Source of the DNA: Lactobacillus kefiranofaciens
Lineage (GTDB): Bacteria; Bacillota; Bacilli; Lactobacillales; Lactobacillaceae
Reading direction: 5' to 3'
NCBI RefSeq assembly: GCF_900103655.1
Contig: NZ_FMXC01000005.1
Coordinates: forward strand, 1 to 64,000
DNA length: 64,000 bases
Shown: piece by piece, positions 47,852 through 58,565 of the stretch
How positions within the stretch are numbered: position 1 is the stretch's first letter
How the letters are laid out: every line of letters starts with the position of its first letter
The notes under the pieces: generated by a model
Database searches by the model: none
The model's input: the letters and a program-made list of their open reading frames with translations, nothing else
Told to the model about the DNA's origin: nothing
Made by a program: the position numbers and the translations under genes

Positions 47852-49531
47852 GTGCGAATTAAAAATAATGAAGTAGCCGTTTATGCAATCGGGGGTTTGC
47901 ATGAAATTGGCAGAAATATGTATTGTGTACAGTATCAGGATGAAATTATCATCATGGACTGTGGTATTAAATTCCCCGAAGATGATCTTTTAGGTATCAA
48001 CTACGTTATTTCAGACTATTCATACCTCATCAAGAACCGTAAGAAAATCAAAGCTTTAGTAGTCAGTCACGGACATGAAGACCATATTGGAGGGATTCCA
48101 TTTTTATTAGAAGAAATTCCTGAAATTCCAGTTTATGCAACTCCATTTGCCCTATCATTAATTAAAGGTAAATTGGAAGAACACGGAATTTTAAAGACGA
48201 CTGAACTACATGAGGAACACGAAGATACTGTTTTAAAGTTTAAGAAACTTTCTGTTTCTTTCTTTAGAACTACTCACTCTATTCCTGATACTTTAGGTAT
48301 TGCCGTTCATACGCCTTTAGGTGCTGTAGTCTTTACTGGGGACTTTAAGTTTGACTTAACTCCAGTAATGAATCAGCCAGCACCAGATTTTCAAAGGATG
48401 GCTAAATTAGGCAATGAGGGTGTCCTTGCTCTTCTATCAGACTCAACTAACGCTGAAGTTAGCCAATTTACCAAGTCTGAAAGATTTGTAGCAAAATCGC
48501 TTCATAATATCATTACTGGTATTAAGGGCAGAATTATTTTTGCTACATTTGCTTCTAATCTTTACCGTGTATCAACAGCTATTCAAGCAGCAATTGATAC
48601 CGGTAGAAAGGTAGCTATTTTCGGTCGTAGTATGGAAAACGGCGTAGACAACGGGATTGACCTAGGATATTTAAATGTACCTAAGGATCTAATCGTCGAT
48701 GCCGAAGAAATTAATAAATTACCACCTGAGAAAGTAATGATCTTATGTACTGGTTCTCAAGGTGAACCATTAGCAGCTTTATCGAGAATTGCCAATGGCA
48801 CGCACAGACAGATCACTTTACAGCCAGGTGACACGGTCATCTTCTCATCTAACCCAATTCCAGGTAATACACTCAGCGTTAACCATTTAATTAATAAATT
48901 AATGGAAGGTGGCGCTAATGTTATCCACGGACGCGTCAATAACGTTCACACTTCTGGTCATGGTGGTCAGGAAGAACTAAAGATGATGGTTCGTTTAACT
49001 AAGCCAAAATATATGATTCCTGTTCACGGAGAATATCGGATGCAGGTTATTCATACTCAGTTAGCTCAACAAGCTGGTGTACCTGCTGAAAATACTTTTG
49101 TTTTAGCAAACGGCGAAGTTGTTTGCTTTGGACCTAATGGTTCGAGAATTGCCGGCCGCATCCCTGCCGGAGATGTTTATGTCGACACTTCTGGTACAGC
49201 TGATGTTGGTAATGTGGTTGTTCATGACCGTCAAATCCTTTCCGAGGAAGGCTTGGTAGTTGCTGTAGCTACAGTAGACTACAAGCATAAACGCGTCTTA
49301 GCTGGCCCTGATATTTTGAGTCGTGGCTTTGTTTACATGCGCGAGTCGACTGAATTAATCAGCCAGGCTCAAAAACATGTTTATCATGTACTTCGCAATG
49401 AAATGTCCAAATCAGATCATCCTAAGGAAGCTGAGATAAATAAAGCAATTACTGAAAATCTTTTAGACTTCCTTTATTCAAAGACTGAAAGACGACCGAT
49501 GATTTTACCAATGATCATTGAAAAGAAATAA
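47852..49531 (+). CDS. rnjA: Ribonuclease J1
   Basis: 5'-exonuclease and endonuclease central to mRNA decay and rRNA maturation. 559 residues; the metal motif H73-G-H75-E-D77-H78 is complete, unlike rnjB. The beta-CASP motifs (SDSTNAE, CTGSQGEP, VHTSGHGG) are intact. It starts at GTG 47852 with only a weak ribosome binding site, so it probably depends on coupling to rpoY 6 nt upstream. Confidence 0.96.
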   Translation: MRIKNNEVAVYAIGGLHEIGRNMYCVQYQDEIIIMDCGIKFPEDDLLGINYVISDYSYLIKNRKKIKALVVSHGHEDHIGGIPFLLEEIPEIPVYATPFALSLIKGKLEEHGILKTTELHEEHEDTVLKFKKLSVSFFRTTHSIPDTLGIAVHTPLGAVVFTGDFKFDLTPVMNQPAPDFQRMAKLGNEGVLALLSDSTNAEVSQFTKSERFVAKSLHNIITGIKGRIIFATFASNLYRVSTAIQAAIDTGRKVAIFGRSMENGVDNGIDLGYLNVPKDLIVDAEEINKLPPEKVMILCTGSQGEPLAALSRIANGTHRQITLQPGDTVIFSSNPIPGNTLSVNHLINKLMEGGANVIHGRVNNVHTSGHGGQEELKMMVRLTKPKYMIPVHGEYRMQVIHTQLAQQAGVPAENTFVLANGEVVCFGPNGSRIAGRIPAGDVYVDTSGTADVGNVVVHDRQILSEEGLVVAVATVDYKHKRVLAGPDILSRGFVYMRESTELISQAQKHVYHVLRNEMSKSDHPKEAEINKAITENLLDFLYSKTERRPMILPMIIEKK

Positions 49532-49535
49532 AAAT

Positions 49536-49565
49536 ATTGAGACTCCTTCGGGAGTCTTTTCTTAT
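49536..49565 (+). terminator. Terminator after rnjA
   Basis: AGACTCC TTC GGGAGTCT followed by T run. Confidence 0.88.
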
Positions 49566-49624
49566 TGATAAAGATTACTTGTGCAAACCAAAAAATAAAA
49601 TTTATTCAATGAAATATTACAAAA

Positions 49625-49655
49625 TAAGACGAGGAGCAACTCCTTGTCTTTTAAA
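49625..49655. terminator. Terminator facing the NERD gene
   Basis: AAGACGAGGA/TCCTTGTCTT stem (one G-T pair) with T runs on both strands, abutting the stop of the NERD gene. Confidence 0.75.
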
Positions 49656-50520
49656 TTTCGTCAAAAATATCTTTTTTAATGCAATGCTTTTCATAATACC
49701 GATCTGTATTCGTAAAATGTCTAACCTGCTGATAGAATTTACGCCAATAACGGTAATGCTTGTACTGTTTTTGCCATTTACGTGCTTCAGTTAAATACTT
49801 ATCAAGTAATTTATTAATATGATTAATATGCTTGATTACCTGATTAGCGTGATATAGCTGTTCATTAATTGCTTGTTGACTAAGGTGGGAATCATCAAAT
49901 AATAATACATTTGTGGAATATACTTTTTCATTACTGAGAACATTATAATCAGTTAGTTCATTTTCTATTGCTGAAATTTCTTCATCATACAGGCCAAAAT
50001 TAGCTTTAGCTTGTACAAATAAAGATTGTAGATCTGCAAGCTGAGCAACCTCAATGCCGACTTTTTGGTAACGTTCCGTTTTTTCTAAAATAAAATCTTT
50101 TTCAGTCCGGCTGACAAAAACGACTATATTCCGAATTAGTTGATCGATATTCACTCGTTTTAACAGAGCAATAATAATTGGGTTATTGCTTTTATTAAGT
50201 ACGTACTTGATGCTTTCCTTATGTTTAGCTACCTGATCTGCCAGCTCATCATAATCTGTGAGAGCATTATATTTACCAGCTGAGGTCGACCTTGCCTTGG
50301 TCTCAATACAAAAAATACCACTTGAGGCAATCACTAAATGGTCAATTTGATTACTATCTAAACTGTCTTGTTTCTCATAAGGATATGGCAAAATCAAATT
50401 ATGCAATAATACTTTACCAGACTGTACTTGACGTACTTTTCGATTAACTAATTCCTCTGCTGCACTACCAGCTAAGAGATTGCTTGCTTGCCGCAAATCT
50501 CGTTTAGACAAAATATCCAT
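49651..50520 (-). CDS. NERD-domain (nuclease-related) protein
   Basis: 289 residues. The NERD domain covers about residues 15-130, with the core QIDHLVIASSGIFCIETKAR holding the D...E-x-K signature of the PD-(D/E)xK nuclease fold. The rest is helical and rich in tyrosine, lysine and histidine (KWQKQYKHYRYWRKFY), fit for nucleic acid contact. No helicase domain is attached. Its ATG directly follows the TAG of the upstream gene, so the two are translated together, and both lie behind a LexA-like operator. A role in DNA damage or DNA uptake control is inference. Confidence 0.8.
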   Translation of the reverse strand: MDILSKRDLRQASNLLAGSAAEELVNRKVRQVQSGKVLLHNLILPYPYEKQDSLDSNQIDHLVIASSGIFCIETKARSTSAGKYNALTDYDELADQVAKHKESIKYVLNKSNNPIIIALLKRVNIDQLIRNIVVFVSRTEKDFILEKTERYQKVGIEVAQLADLQSLFVQAKANFGLYDEEISAIENELTDYNVLSNEKVYSTNVLLFDDSHLSQQAINEQLYHANQVIKHINHINKLLDKYLTEARKWQKQYKHYRYWRKFYQQVRHFTNTDRYYEKHCIKKDIFDEI

Positions 50521-51288
50521 CTAATGCAGTGATTTAATTTTACCCAAATGTAAGTCAGTCATTCTCTTTTGAAAATCAGCTACTGTTTTATTATACGTAT
50601 TAAAACCTGAATTAATTGCACTAATTCGTAATACATTTCGCACATTTAATGCTCGTCTTAAATCCTGTTTTTTCGAAAAACTAATCTTCTCAGCCTGCAT
50701 AATTGAATGGACGGCGTCAGTATCAGTAATGCCGCCACGTTTAACCCATTCTCTTTGACAAGTAGCATGATTCTCAACTTCATTGGCATATTGTTTAAGA
50801 TCATCTTCTAATGGTACTAGAATCTCTTTGCCTTCTCGAACCATTGAACCATAATACTGCAACTTAGTCTTAACATCAGCCAACGATGAAACTTGCCGAT
50901 GTCCATAGTAATAGAATTCTGCTTTTTCTTTTGACTCATTCCAATAAGTCTTACGAAAATAATGCCCGTCAGTTAACCCAAATTCTATTATTTCAAAAAT
51001 ACTGCGATCTAAATGGTATTTAATTAAATAGTGACAGTGCCCTCGCTGATCAAAAATTCTGCGTTTAATATAACCTGGTCGCATTAACTCAATAATTTGA
51101 AATTTTAATCCCCGTTGATTAGGAAATCTATAAGGCAAGCGTTGCCCTGCTAACTTTTCTATCTTATTCAGTTCTTCTTTATCTATTTCACTTAGCGTAA
51201 TTGGTTTCATTTTATTTTTGGCATTAACTACTCGAAAAAAACAATAGGTTAAAATACCTATTGTAAATGTAATGATTGTAATATCCAT
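50521..51288 (-). CDS. Unknown 255-aa membrane-anchored protein, partner of the NERD gene
   Basis: One N-terminal TM helix (ITIITFTIGILTYCFFRVV), then a charged soluble domain of about 225 residues with no motif I recognise. There are several tyrosine/histidine clusters (FYYYGHRQVSS) and a basic C-terminus. First gene of the two-gene NERD operon. The N-terminal helix would place the nuclease complex at the membrane if the two proteins interact, which is a guess. Confidence 0.65.
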   Translation of the reverse strand: MDITIITFTIGILTYCFFRVVNAKNKMKPITLSEIDKEELNKIEKLAGQRLPYRFPNQRGLKFQIIELMRPGYIKRRIFDQRGHCHYLIKYHLDRSIFEIIEFGLTDGHYFRKTYWNESKEKAEFYYYGHRQVSSLADVKTKLQYYGSMVREGKEILVPLEDDLKQYANEVENHATCQREWVKRGGITDTDAVHSIMQAEKISFSKKQDLRRALNVRNVLRISAINSGFNTYNKTVADFQKRMTDLHLGKIKSLH

Positions 51289-51304
51289 CTTAATTATCTA
51301 TCGC

Positions 51305-51328
51305 TTGTTTGAACGTATGTTTAAACAA
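51305..51328 (-). promoter_or_regulatory. LexA/SOS-box-like palindrome over the start of the NERD operon
   Basis: TTGTTTGAAC-GTAT-GTTTAAACAA: 10-bp arms with one mismatch around a 4-base centre. The core GAAC-N4-GTTT differs by one base from the Gram-positive LexA site (CGAAC-N4-GTTCG), and its GTAT centre fits the RNRY rule. It lies just downstream of an extended -10 box (TGGTATAAT, 51342-51334), on the expected start of transcription. Confidence 0.55.
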
Positions 51329-51357
51329 TACTCATTATACCATGCATTTGTATAATC

Positions 51358-51391
51358 GAAAAGCCCCATGATTCACACACCATGAGACTTC
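51358..51391 (-). terminator. Terminator after recD2
   Basis: AGTCTCATG/CATGGGGCT stem (G-T pairs) with short T run on the minus strand. Confidence 0.65.
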
Positions 51392-51394
51392 TTA

Positions 51395-53770
51395 CTATAA
51401 TTTAATATTTTCCATACCGATCATCGGATCAATTGCTCCTGAATAAATTTTATCTGGAGTTAGTATATAATCCTCTGTCTGTTTTTCCATTGGTTCTTGT
51501 TCAACGACAGTCTTTTCTTCTTTTTCAGTTGTTTCTACTGGCTTAGGACTGTTATCTCGCTCTAATTTCATGTCTAATTGCTGACAGATCTTTTGCGCTA
51601 AGCCTGTCTTACGATCATTACCGGGCGTCTTAAAGGCGGCTACAAATGCTCGCGGATCACCCACAAGTACCAGATTTTTTTCAGCACGAGTTATCGCAGT
51701 ATATAACAAATTACGTTTGAGCATAACGAAATTCTGCATTGTTAGATTTAAAATTACTAGAGGAAACTCTGATCCTTGAGACTTATGAATAGTAATTGCA
51801 TAAGCTCGCGTCAGATCCCCCAAATCTTTGCGATCAAAAGTAACTTCGCGTACATCAAAATCTGCTACCATGCATTCTTTAGATCTATCTTCGTCAATAC
51901 TAAGAATTTTACCGATCTGACCATTATAAATATCTTTCTCTGGATTATTCTGGAGCTGCAGAATCCTGTCTCCAATGCGGAAAATTTCACTATGCATTTC
52001 TAATTGCTTGCTTTTAGCTTTAGGCGGATTCAAAATTTCCTGAATAATATCATTTAAATTATTAACGCCACCATTACCATGGTACATTGCGCCTAATACT
52101 TGAATATCGTCTTCATTAAAACCACGTTTTAGTGCTAATTTAACTATTTGACCAACCGCATCCCCAACTAAATCTGGTCGGCAACTAATAAATGAATAAT
52201 TTTTCGTTTTCTTAAAAAGAGCCTGCTCATTTTTGCCTTCATTGACATCATGGGCCAATGTGATGATAGTTGAATCATCCCCTTGTCGATGAATTTGCTT
52301 TAAAATCGTGGTAGGAAATGCATGTGACTTAATCAAGTCACTAAAGACATTCCCAGCGCCAACGGAAGGCAATTGATCTTTATCTCCGACAAAAACAATG
52401 TGTCTTGTTTGGTTGATACTAAATAAAAGTTGCTTAAACAAAAACATATCAACCATCGACATCTCATCGATAATTAAAATCTCACCGTTTAACTCATTCA
52501 GATCTTCTGCTCTAGTTTCACCAATACCTAAACCCAACAAGCGATGAATGGTCTTGGCACTAATACCAGTTATCTCACCCATTCTCTTAGCCGCCCTACC
52601 AGTTGGAGCAGCTAGCAAAAATGGAGGATCTTCGCTATATAACGCAGAAGCAGGGATATTAGCCAATTTCCTTAACACAAGCAGAATTCCATTAATAATG
52701 GTGGTTTTCCCCGTACCAGGTCCACCTGTCAAGATGGAAATAGGATGCGTTAGTGCGTTCTTAATAGCCAATTTTTGGGTATCATCATAGTTAATCTTTA
52801 GCTCTTTTTCAGCATCTTGAATTGCTTGCTCGACTTGAGAATCATTGTATTGTTCATCTTCCTGCAACTTACGACTTGCAACTAAATTCTTCATAGCACG
52901 CGCAATATCCAGCTCTGTTTGAAAAATATTTTGCAATGCGGCATGATTGCCATCAACTACTACCTTGCCAGCCTCTTGTAAGTCATTAATACAATTAGCA
53001 ATTGGATCAAACTGCGTGATATCTAACAACTTGCTGGCATCAGTCAAAAGTTCAGCTAAACCAACATAAGTATCTCCTGCGCCAGTTAAAGCATCAAGCA
53101 ATACTTGATAAATTGCACCTTTAATTCGACGAGGATCATCCTGCTTAATTTCTAGCTGTTTACCAATCGTATCAGCAGTCTTAAACGCAAAACCCGCAAT
53201 TTCATTGACTGCGGCATAAGGATCTTTTTCTAATTTAGCAATACTTTCACCATGATAAAGTTGATAAACATGCTCTGCTACTCGCTTATTTACCCCATAT
53301 TGAGCTAATTTTAGAACAACCTCAGAATAAGAGTCCATCGCATTTAAACCTGATAGCAAGCTGTCTTTTTGTTTTTTGCTAATTGATAAGGTATCAATCT
53401 TTGCAGGATTTTCTTTTAAAATGTCTAATGCATCTAAGCCAAGTTCATCAATAATTGTTGTTGCGGCTTTTTTACCAATGCCTGGAAAGTTGCTTGAACT
53501 TAAGTACTTAGTTAAAGACCCCTCCTCATGCGGTAAAATTTGCTTGTAGCTAGTTGCTCTGAACTGCAAGCCAAACTTTTCATGCATGACTAATCTACCT
53601 TCAAAGTGGTAGCTAGAAAGGATTTGAATATCGCCAAAACTACCAGTTACTTTGATTTCATCACGTGAATAATTTTCAAGTGAGCCAATAATTTCAACAT
53701 CTAAAATTTTATATAAATCCTGATCGTTTTCAAAAACTATACCATTAACTTTACCGGTGAATTCAACCAT
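51395..53770 (-). CDS. recD2: RecD-like SF1B DNA helicase RecD2
   Basis: A 5'-3' helicase used in replication-fork repair in bacteria lacking RecBC. 791 residues: N-terminal OB-like and helix-hairpin-helix region (SNFPGIGKKAATTII), Walker A GGPGTGKTTIING, Walker B LIIDEMSMVD, and late motifs QNNPEKDIYNGQIG, AYAITIHKSQGSEF and YTAITRAEK. It is complete. The ATG overlaps the stop of the TPR gene upstream. Confidence 0.95.
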   Translation of the reverse strand: MVEFTGKVNGIVFENDQDLYKILDVEIIGSLENYSRDEIKVTGSFGDIQILSSYHFEGRLVMHEKFGLQFRATSYKQILPHEEGSLTKYLSSSNFPGIGKKAATTIIDELGLDALDILKENPAKIDTLSISKKQKDSLLSGLNAMDSYSEVVLKLAQYGVNKRVAEHVYQLYHGESIAKLEKDPYAAVNEIAGFAFKTADTIGKQLEIKQDDPRRIKGAIYQVLLDALTGAGDTYVGLAELLTDASKLLDITQFDPIANCINDLQEAGKVVVDGNHAALQNIFQTELDIARAMKNLVASRKLQEDEQYNDSQVEQAIQDAEKELKINYDDTQKLAIKNALTHPISILTGGPGTGKTTIINGILLVLRKLANIPASALYSEDPPFLLAAPTGRAAKRMGEITGISAKTIHRLLGLGIGETRAEDLNELNGEILIIDEMSMVDMFLFKQLLFSINQTRHIVFVGDKDQLPSVGAGNVFSDLIKSHAFPTTILKQIHRQGDDSTIITLAHDVNEGKNEQALFKKTKNYSFISCRPDLVGDAVGQIVKLALKRGFNEDDIQVLGAMYHGNGGVNNLNDIIQEILNPPKAKSKQLEMHSEIFRIGDRILQLQNNPEKDIYNGQIGKILSIDEDRSKECMVADFDVREVTFDRKDLGDLTRAYAITIHKSQGSEFPLVILNLTMQNFVMLKRNLLYTAITRAEKNLVLVGDPRAFVAAFKTPGNDRKTGLAQKICQQLDMKLERDNSPKPVETTEKEEKTVVEQEPMEKQTEDYILTPDKIYSGAIDPMIGMENIKL

Positions 53771-54414
53771 TATTTTTTCTTTTCCTTATCGTTTAGCATT
53801 TTCATGATGGAAGCATACTGCTTCATAGCATGCTGATAATACTTAATATCCATCTTTTTGGCACGATCAAAATATTGCTTAGCTAGCTCACGCTTTTCTT
53901 CTAAAGTAGCTACTCCAAGCAAGAAATAAATTTTCGCAGATCGTTTATTTTCTGGAATTGCCAAATATATTTGCTTGGCTTGCCTACTTTCACCCATACT
54001 GAGCCAGATATCGCCTAACAGTTCCTGTACCCGTTCATCCACTTTTTTAATCGTTAATGCATAGGCGAGTGCTTTCTGACTTTGTCCTAGTTTCAAGTAC
54101 GTCAATGCCTTTTGATATAGCGTTAAATCATCATTAGGAATTTGATCAAGCAAGGCTAATGCCTGATCAAAATCGCCTTGCAAATAATGAGCAACTGCCA
54201 GATTATAATTTAATTCTAGTGGCTTTTTTACCAAGTGCTGTGCCTGCTCCAGCAATTTTTGCACCTGATCTACACTGCCTTGCTCGATTAAATAAGTAGA
54301 GAGTTGCAAATAATTTTCTACATTTTGTGGTTTTTGATCAATTCTTTGAACTAACAGATGAATTGCTTGTTCAACTTGACCATCATCATAAAGTCGTGCT
54401 ATTTTCTTATCCAT
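53770..54414 (-). CDS. TPR-repeat protein
   Basis: 214 residues made of about five tetratricopeptide repeats (QVEQAIHLLVQRIDQKPQNVENYL, then GDFDQALALLDQIP, GQSQKALAYAL and so on). No enzymatic part. Overlaps recD2 by one base and abuts the phosphatase gene, so all three are one operon. TPR proteins mediate protein contacts; the partner is unknown. Confidence 0.85.
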   Translation of the reverse strand: MDKKIARLYDDGQVEQAIHLLVQRIDQKPQNVENYLQLSTYLIEQGSVDQVQKLLEQAQHLVKKPLELNYNLAVAHYLQGDFDQALALLDQIPNDDLTLYQKALTYLKLGQSQKALAYALTIKKVDERVQELLGDIWLSMGESRQAKQIYLAIPENKRSAKIYFLLGVATLEEKRELAKQYFDRAKKMDIKYYQHAMKQYASIMKMLNDKEKKK

Positions 54415-55073
54415 TATAATGAATCCGTCTTTGATAATTTTCTACCTAGATAGCTAGTCTCATTCCAAACGACTGGCTTAAAAGTCTTTCCACCGTCTAG
54501 AGTTTCTAAAACTGTTAAGCTGGTATTACTCAGCCCACCATTTTTACGAATATCCTTAAGTGGATAACCCAGTAATCCGCCCATAATTGCTGACAAAGCG
54601 GCACCATGACTAACTGCCAAGACCTTATCATCATCATTTGGAAAACGTTTGGCCATTTCTTGAGCGAAAGATTTGCCTCGTGCAATAACATGCTTGTAAT
54701 CTTCACCATGAAGCTCCGTTGGATCATATTGATCTGGGTGATGCCAAAAATTATTCATCTGTTTAGAAAATTTCTTCTCCGCCTCAGCGAATTTCATTCC
54801 TTCCATATCACCCAAGTTAAATTCTCTTAAGCGTTCATCGATTACTACTGGTAAATTGGCATTCATTGCATCATCAATACCTTGAGCTGTATTAAAGGCC
54901 CGGTCCAAAGGACTGGCAAAGATACCTCTAAATCTTGTCCCTCTTAAATGCTTGCCTAGTTTCTTAATATCCTCCAAACTCTGCGGCAAAAGTGGCGAAT
55001 CACCATGACCGCCTTGAAAACGACTTGCCAGATTCCATTCAGTTTTTCCATGACGAACAAAATAAATTTGCAT
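54414..55073 (-). CDS. Histidine phosphatase (phosphoglycerate mutase-like) family protein
   Basis: 219 residues. The phosphohistidine motif FVRHGKTEWN, the second histidine in VSHGAALSA and the acidic LREFNLGDMEGM segment are present. Too small and lacking the residues for a glycolytic mutase, so it is a broad phosphatase (often annotated gpmB or cobC). First gene of the operon with the TPR protein and recD2. Confidence 0.88.
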   Translation of the reverse strand: MQIYFVRHGKTEWNLASRFQGGHGDSPLLPQSLEDIKKLGKHLRGTRFRGIFASPLDRAFNTAQGIDDAMNANLPVVIDERLREFNLGDMEGMKFAEAEKKFSKQMNNFWHHPDQYDPTELHGEDYKHVIARGKSFAQEMAKRFPNDDDKVLAVSHGAALSAIMGGLLGYPLKDIRKNGGLSNTSLTVLETLDGGKTFKPVVWNETSYLGRKLSKTDSL

Positions 55074-55124
55074 CTCAAATATCTCCCTAATTATATTTAT
55101 AATTATTAATAGTTTAACACAAAG

Positions 55125-55156
55125 AAAAAGACGTTCGAAAACACGAACGTCTTTTT
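55125..55156 (-). terminator. Terminator after mnmA
   Basis: AAAAAGACGTTCG/CGAACGTCTTTTT, a perfect 13-bp stem. Confidence 0.92.
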
Positions 55157-55167
55157 GAGCATTTATT

Positions 55168-56298
<1,131 letters not shown>

Positions 56299-56302
56299 TC
56301 AA

Positions 56303-56644
56303 TCAATCCTTTACTTCTTGCAATATGTTGCGCTCTTCTAAGTCCTTTAAAATATAATCTAAAAGGTCTACAGTTGGCGCTAATTGCTTATTTTTAAAAA
56401 TATTAACCTTCTGCAAACCATTGCGATCAGTTACTACCATCGTTAAATGTGACAAATTCTTGTTAATCGTCATCTTTAGCTTAGTAGGTGCATTATAAGG
56501 TGAATCATTATAAAGCGGATGCTCATAATTAAAATTGCCTTTGGTGGTCTTGACAAAGCCTGCGTCAATTAAAGCATAGAGCTTTAAATCAGGATTCAAA
56601 GTAAATTTGCGTTTATCACCATTAATCACAACTGTATTTGCCAT
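56303..56644 (-). CDS. DUF1831 family protein
   Basis: 113 residues, beta-rich, with GDKRKFTLNPDLKLYALIDAGF and DYILKDLEERNILQEV. A Lactobacillales-specific family whose function I do not know. Its stop is 7 nt before mnmA and it follows iscS, so it may help sulfur transfer to tRNA; that is inference from position. Confidence 0.85.
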   Translation of the reverse strand: MANTVVINGDKRKFTLNPDLKLYALIDAGFVKTTKGNFNYEHPLYNDSPYNAPTKLKMTINKNLSHLTMVVTDRNGLQKVNIFKNKQLAPTVDLLDYILKDLEERNILQEVKD

Positions 56645-56691
56645 AATTTCCCTCGCTTATTTATAATAAGTTACTTTCTTTTTAAAAGCAA

Positions 56692-57849
56692 CTATTTATT
56701 CTTAGATTGAATTCTCTGTACAACTTTGATTAAATTCTCAGCAAAAGCCTGAACTTCATCGTCTGTATTATAACGCCCAAACGAAATTCTAATTGAATCA
56801 TGGATACGCGGCGAATCCGGACCAAAACATGCAATCAAAACATGCGACGGCTCTAAAGAGCCAGCGGTACAGGCGGAACCACCAGATACGGCAAAGCCGT
56901 TTAAATCCAAATTAGTTTGCAGAGTGGTAGTCGAAACCCCCGGAAATGCCAAATTCAAAACATGGTGCGAATAGCCCGGACCGTAACCACCGTTAACTTG
57001 ATAATCAATATGATGTGCATCCAATTCATGTAAAATTATTTCTTGAAAATGTTGGTATCTTTCCTGCAAGCTAGCATGACCAATTTCAGAGAGTTCCTTA
57101 ACAGCTTCTCCAAAGCCAGCAATACCAGGAACATTTTCGGTACCTGCACGTCGTTTAACCTCTTGTTCGCCGCCTAATACCAAGTTAGGTAGATCGATAT
57201 CTGATTTTTCATACAAAAAACCCAAAAATTTTGGTCCATTAATCTTATGAGCAGAAACAGACAATAAGTCAATATGCATAGCTCGAACATCAATATCAAT
57301 GGTACCCATGCCTTGCACATTATCAACGTGGAAGTAGGCATTCGTATCTTTAACCATTTCACCAATTTCTTTTAATGGCATAATGGAGCCCACTTCATTA
57401 TTAACCGCCATAGTAGATACTAAAATCGTGTCTGGTGTCAGTTCCTGTTTTAACTGCTCCAAAGAAATATGACTACTTTGATCAACGTTTAAATAAACGA
57501 CTTGATAACCCTCTTTTTCCAATCGCTTCATTGGATTTAAGACTGATGGGTGTTCAATTTTAGTCGTGATAATCTTTTTGCCGATATTTTTACGACTATA
57601 CGCAGTTCCAAAAATAGCCGTGTTATTGCTCTCTGAGCCACCAGAGGTAAAAATAATCTCACCGTCTTGAGCATTAATGCTTTGAGCGATTTGATGACGC
57701 GCCTTGTCAATTACGTTTCTAGCCTTACGCCCTAATTCATAGGTACTCGAGGCATTACCAAAATCATTCTTCATCTCATCGGTAATCACATTGATTACCT
57801 TAGGTGACATTGGCGTGGTGGCCGCATTATCTAAATAAACTTCACGCAC
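56692..57849 (-). CDS. iscS: Cysteine desulfurase
   Basis: Takes sulfur from cysteine as a persulfide. 385 residues, PLP fold type I, with the start YLDNAATTPMSPKV, the Schiff-base Lys in SAHKINGPKF and the catalytic Cys in GGSACTAGSLEPSH. The pairing with mnmA points to tRNA thiolation as its main job here. Starts at GTG 57849, directly after the mtnN stop. Confidence 0.94.
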   Translation of the reverse strand: MREVYLDNAATTPMSPKVINVITDEMKNDFGNASSTYELGRKARNVIDKARHQIAQSINAQDGEIIFTSGGSESNNTAIFGTAYSRKNIGKKIITTKIEHPSVLNPMKRLEKEGYQVVYLNVDQSSHISLEQLKQELTPDTILVSTMAVNNEVGSIMPLKEIGEMVKDTNAYFHVDNVQGMGTIDIDVRAMHIDLLSVSAHKINGPKFLGFLYEKSDIDLPNLVLGGEQEVKRRAGTENVPGIAGFGEAVKELSEIGHASLQERYQHFQEIILHELDAHHIDYQVNGGYGPGYSHHVLNLAFPGVSTTTLQTNLDLNGFAVSGGSACTAGSLEPSHVLIACFGPDSPRIHDSIRISFGRYNTDDEVQAFAENLIKVVQRIQSKNK

Positions 57850-57850
57850 A

Positions 57851-58546
57851 CTAATTCTTCTTTTCTAAATAATCACTAATCAATTTTGCCGCCTTGGCGC
57901 CAACCTTTTTAACAAAGATATCAAAATCTTCGTTAGCACTGCCATCCCCATTATCAGAAATGGCACGCATAGCAACCAAAGGTTTATTAAATGCATAAGC
58001 AACTTGAGCAAAAGCGGCACCTTCCATTTCACAGGCTAAAGCATTTGGAAAGTTTTGTTTAATTGCATCTTTTTGCTCAGTTGAAGCCACAAATGAATCA
58101 CCAGTAACTACTAGTCCCTCACGGAATTCAACGTTTTGCTTCTTAAGAAATTCCGCAAAGGAAGCTCGCTCAGGCGAATCAAGTACATATTGAGCTGGCT
58201 GTTGTGGAATTTGCCCTTCTACATAGTCACCAGCAGCAGTGTTATGAGCATCATAATATGCAAAAGCACTTGGCAATACTAAATCTTCTTGGTGAACATC
58301 TTTTTGCAAAGCACCGGCTGAACCAGTCATAAATATTACGTCAATATCAACATTGCTTAGCAAACTAGCTAAATTCATCGCGGCTTGTACTTTACCAATA
58401 CCACTTAATCCTAAATAAACATCATTGCCATTAACAGAAAAATGTTCGAATTCTGTTGATCCGAACATTTCTTTCTTTTCTGCATGGAAATGATTACGAT
58501 AAAATTCGGCTTCTTCAGCCATTGGAACAATGATCGCAATCTTCAT
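57851..58546 (-). CDS. mtnN: 5'-methylthioadenosine/S-adenosylhomocysteine nucleosidase
   Basis: Cleaves adenine from MTA and SAH, recycling SAM by-products and yielding the AI-2 precursor. 231 residues; GLSGIGKVQAAM, FMTGSAGAL, and the EMEGAAFAQVA and RAISDNGDGSA catalytic segments are intact. ATG at 58546 follows GAGG by 6 nt; the longer frame to 58585 lies in the upstream gene. Confidence 0.95.
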   Translation of the reverse strand: MKIAIIVPMAEEAEFYRNHFHAEKKEMFGSTEFEHFSVNGNDVYLGLSGIGKVQAAMNLASLLSNVDIDVIFMTGSAGALQKDVHQEDLVLPSAFAYYDAHNTAAGDYVEGQIPQQPAQYVLDSPERASFAEFLKKQNVEFREGLVVTGDSFVASTEQKDAIKQNFPNALACEMEGAAFAQVAYAFNKPLVAMRAISDNGDGSANEDFDIFVKKVGAKAAKLISDYLEKKN

Positions 58547-58565
58547 CTTTTTCCTCATTTCCAAT

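Noticed and set aside
49537-49794. 85-aa frame after rnjA
   Set aside because: It runs through the rnjA terminator, the facing terminator and the end of the NERD gene on the other strand; no ribosome binding site.
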